DNA from: Treponema sp.
Lineage (GTDB): Bacteria > Spirochaetota > Spirochaetia > Treponematales > Breznakiellaceae
Direction: 5' to 3'
Length of the DNA: 14,912 nt
Assembly (NCBI GenBank): GCA_031264395.1
Contig: JAISEB010000030.1
Location: 1 to 14,912 of the forward strand
Below, piece by piece: positions 14,587 through 14,912 of this stretch (its first letter is position 1; each line of letters starts with the position of its first letter). The translations under genes and the position numbers were made by a program. Below the pieces are notes generated by a model. That model was given only the letters and a program-made list of their open reading frames with translations. It was not told where the DNA came from and searched no databases.

Positions 14587-14912
14587 ATGGGCGTACTGAC
14601 CAGCCAGAAACTTACGGTTTATTACGAACGCTTTAAAAATATAGATGTTACGTTTACCAGGGAGATCATACAGGTAACAGGACTCTTGACACAGCAGGTA
14701 CACCTCAAATGCGTCAGCGACTTTTGGCCCTGCGTAATATATTCGTCCTCTTTTACGGGGGCGAAAATTGTGATCAACACTAAATTCGGAATCATGCAGA
14801 AACTTCAGCAGGCCAATAACTATGTCAGCCTCCGGTACTGCTTCAAAAACGCCGAAACCGGAAATCCCGTAACGTTCTTTGTCGCGGCCCGCACCATGGG
14901 AGAAGCCCCCTA
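14587..14912 (+). CDS. PilZ-type cyclic di-GMP receptor, N-terminal part (3' partial)
   Basis: The frame is open from ATG 14587 to the right edge: 108 whole codons and no stop. A good ribosome binding site (AGAGGGA, 14578-14583) precedes it. The visible part begins MGVLTSQKLTVYYERFKNID and continues with alternating strands (VTFTREIIQVTGLL, VHLKCVSDFWPCVIYSSSF, AKIVINTK, YVSLRYCF, VTFFVAARTMG). This reads like the N-terminal PilZ-like domain that precedes the ligand-binding PilZ domain in spirochaetal PilZ proteins. The RxxxR and (D/N)xSxxG binding motifs are not in view, so ligand binding cannot be judged here. The call rests on general resemblance, and the full protein would settle it. With the GGDEF and HD-GYP genes in the same window, a cyclic di-GMP receptor role is plausible. 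Confidence 0.62.
   Translation, partial: MGVLTSQKLTVYYERFKNIDVTFTREIIQVTGLLTQQVHLKCVSDFWPCVIYSSSFTGAKIVINTKFGIMQKLQQANNYVSLRYCFKNAETGNPVTFFVAARTMGEAP

Noticed and set aside
1..14912. Mobile elements, CRISPR arrays, tRNA or rRNA genes
   Set aside because: No transposase or integrase motifs, regularly spaced repeats, tRNA-like cloverleafs or rRNA-like segments were seen on either strand.

Overview
The window most resembles a spirochaete of the Treponema lineage, probably a GC-rich, gut-type member; the exact genus cannot be fixed from sequence alone. The main clues are a very long membrane-anchored coiled-coil protein with a C-terminal helix-turn-helix-like tail (the spirochaetal 'SpiroCoCo' type), a PilZ-type protein whose N-terminal domain looks spirochaetal, a lipoprotein with a relaxed spirochaete-style lipobox, and a PEGA/FlgD-Ig/beta-barrel-like envelope protein. 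There is no tRNA, rRNA, CRISPR array, transposase, integrase or other sign of a mobile element. Coding density is very high, and no gene-free stretch exceeds about 110 bases.

Layout. (A) Bases 1-3365, plus strand: a tightly overlapping cluster of an HD-GYP protein (5' end outside the window), a YraN-type nuclease-like protein, an 80-residue protein with a FlgM-like tail, a basic zinc-ribbon-like protein, and a GGDEF diguanylate cyclase. (B) Bases 3435-7048, minus strand: a HAD-family hydrolase followed by the 952-residue coiled-coil protein, joined by an ATGA overlap and ending at a candidate intrinsic terminator. (C) Bases 7086-8597, plus: a mannitol dehydrogenase/fructuronate reductase family oxidoreductase, divergent from the HAD gene across only 37 bases. 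(D) Bases 8587-9969, minus: a secreted protein with an NlpC/P60-like Cys/His arrangement. (E) Bases 10081-11337, plus: a membrane-anchored HtrA/Deg serine protease. (F) Bases 11361-13790, minus: RadC, then a PEGA-domain envelope protein in the same reading frame one stop codon later. (G) Bases 13874-14545, plus: a glucosaminidase-like lipoprotein. (H) Base 14587 to the end, plus: the start of a PilZ-type protein.

Two themes run through the window. The first is cyclic di-GMP: a synthase with intact active and inhibitory sites, an HD-GYP protein that seems to lack one metal-ligand histidine, and a candidate PilZ receptor. The second is the cell envelope: HtrA protease, NlpC/P60-like protein, PEGA/barrel protein and peptidoglycan hydrolase-like lipoprotein. 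The most notable non-coding feature is the 37-base divergent promoter region between the HAD and oxidoreductase genes, where both -10 elements lie so close to the start codons that both transcripts would be nearly leaderless. I see no clearly new multi-gene system. The genes are largely recognisable housekeeping or envelope families, with several odd details noted in the findings.
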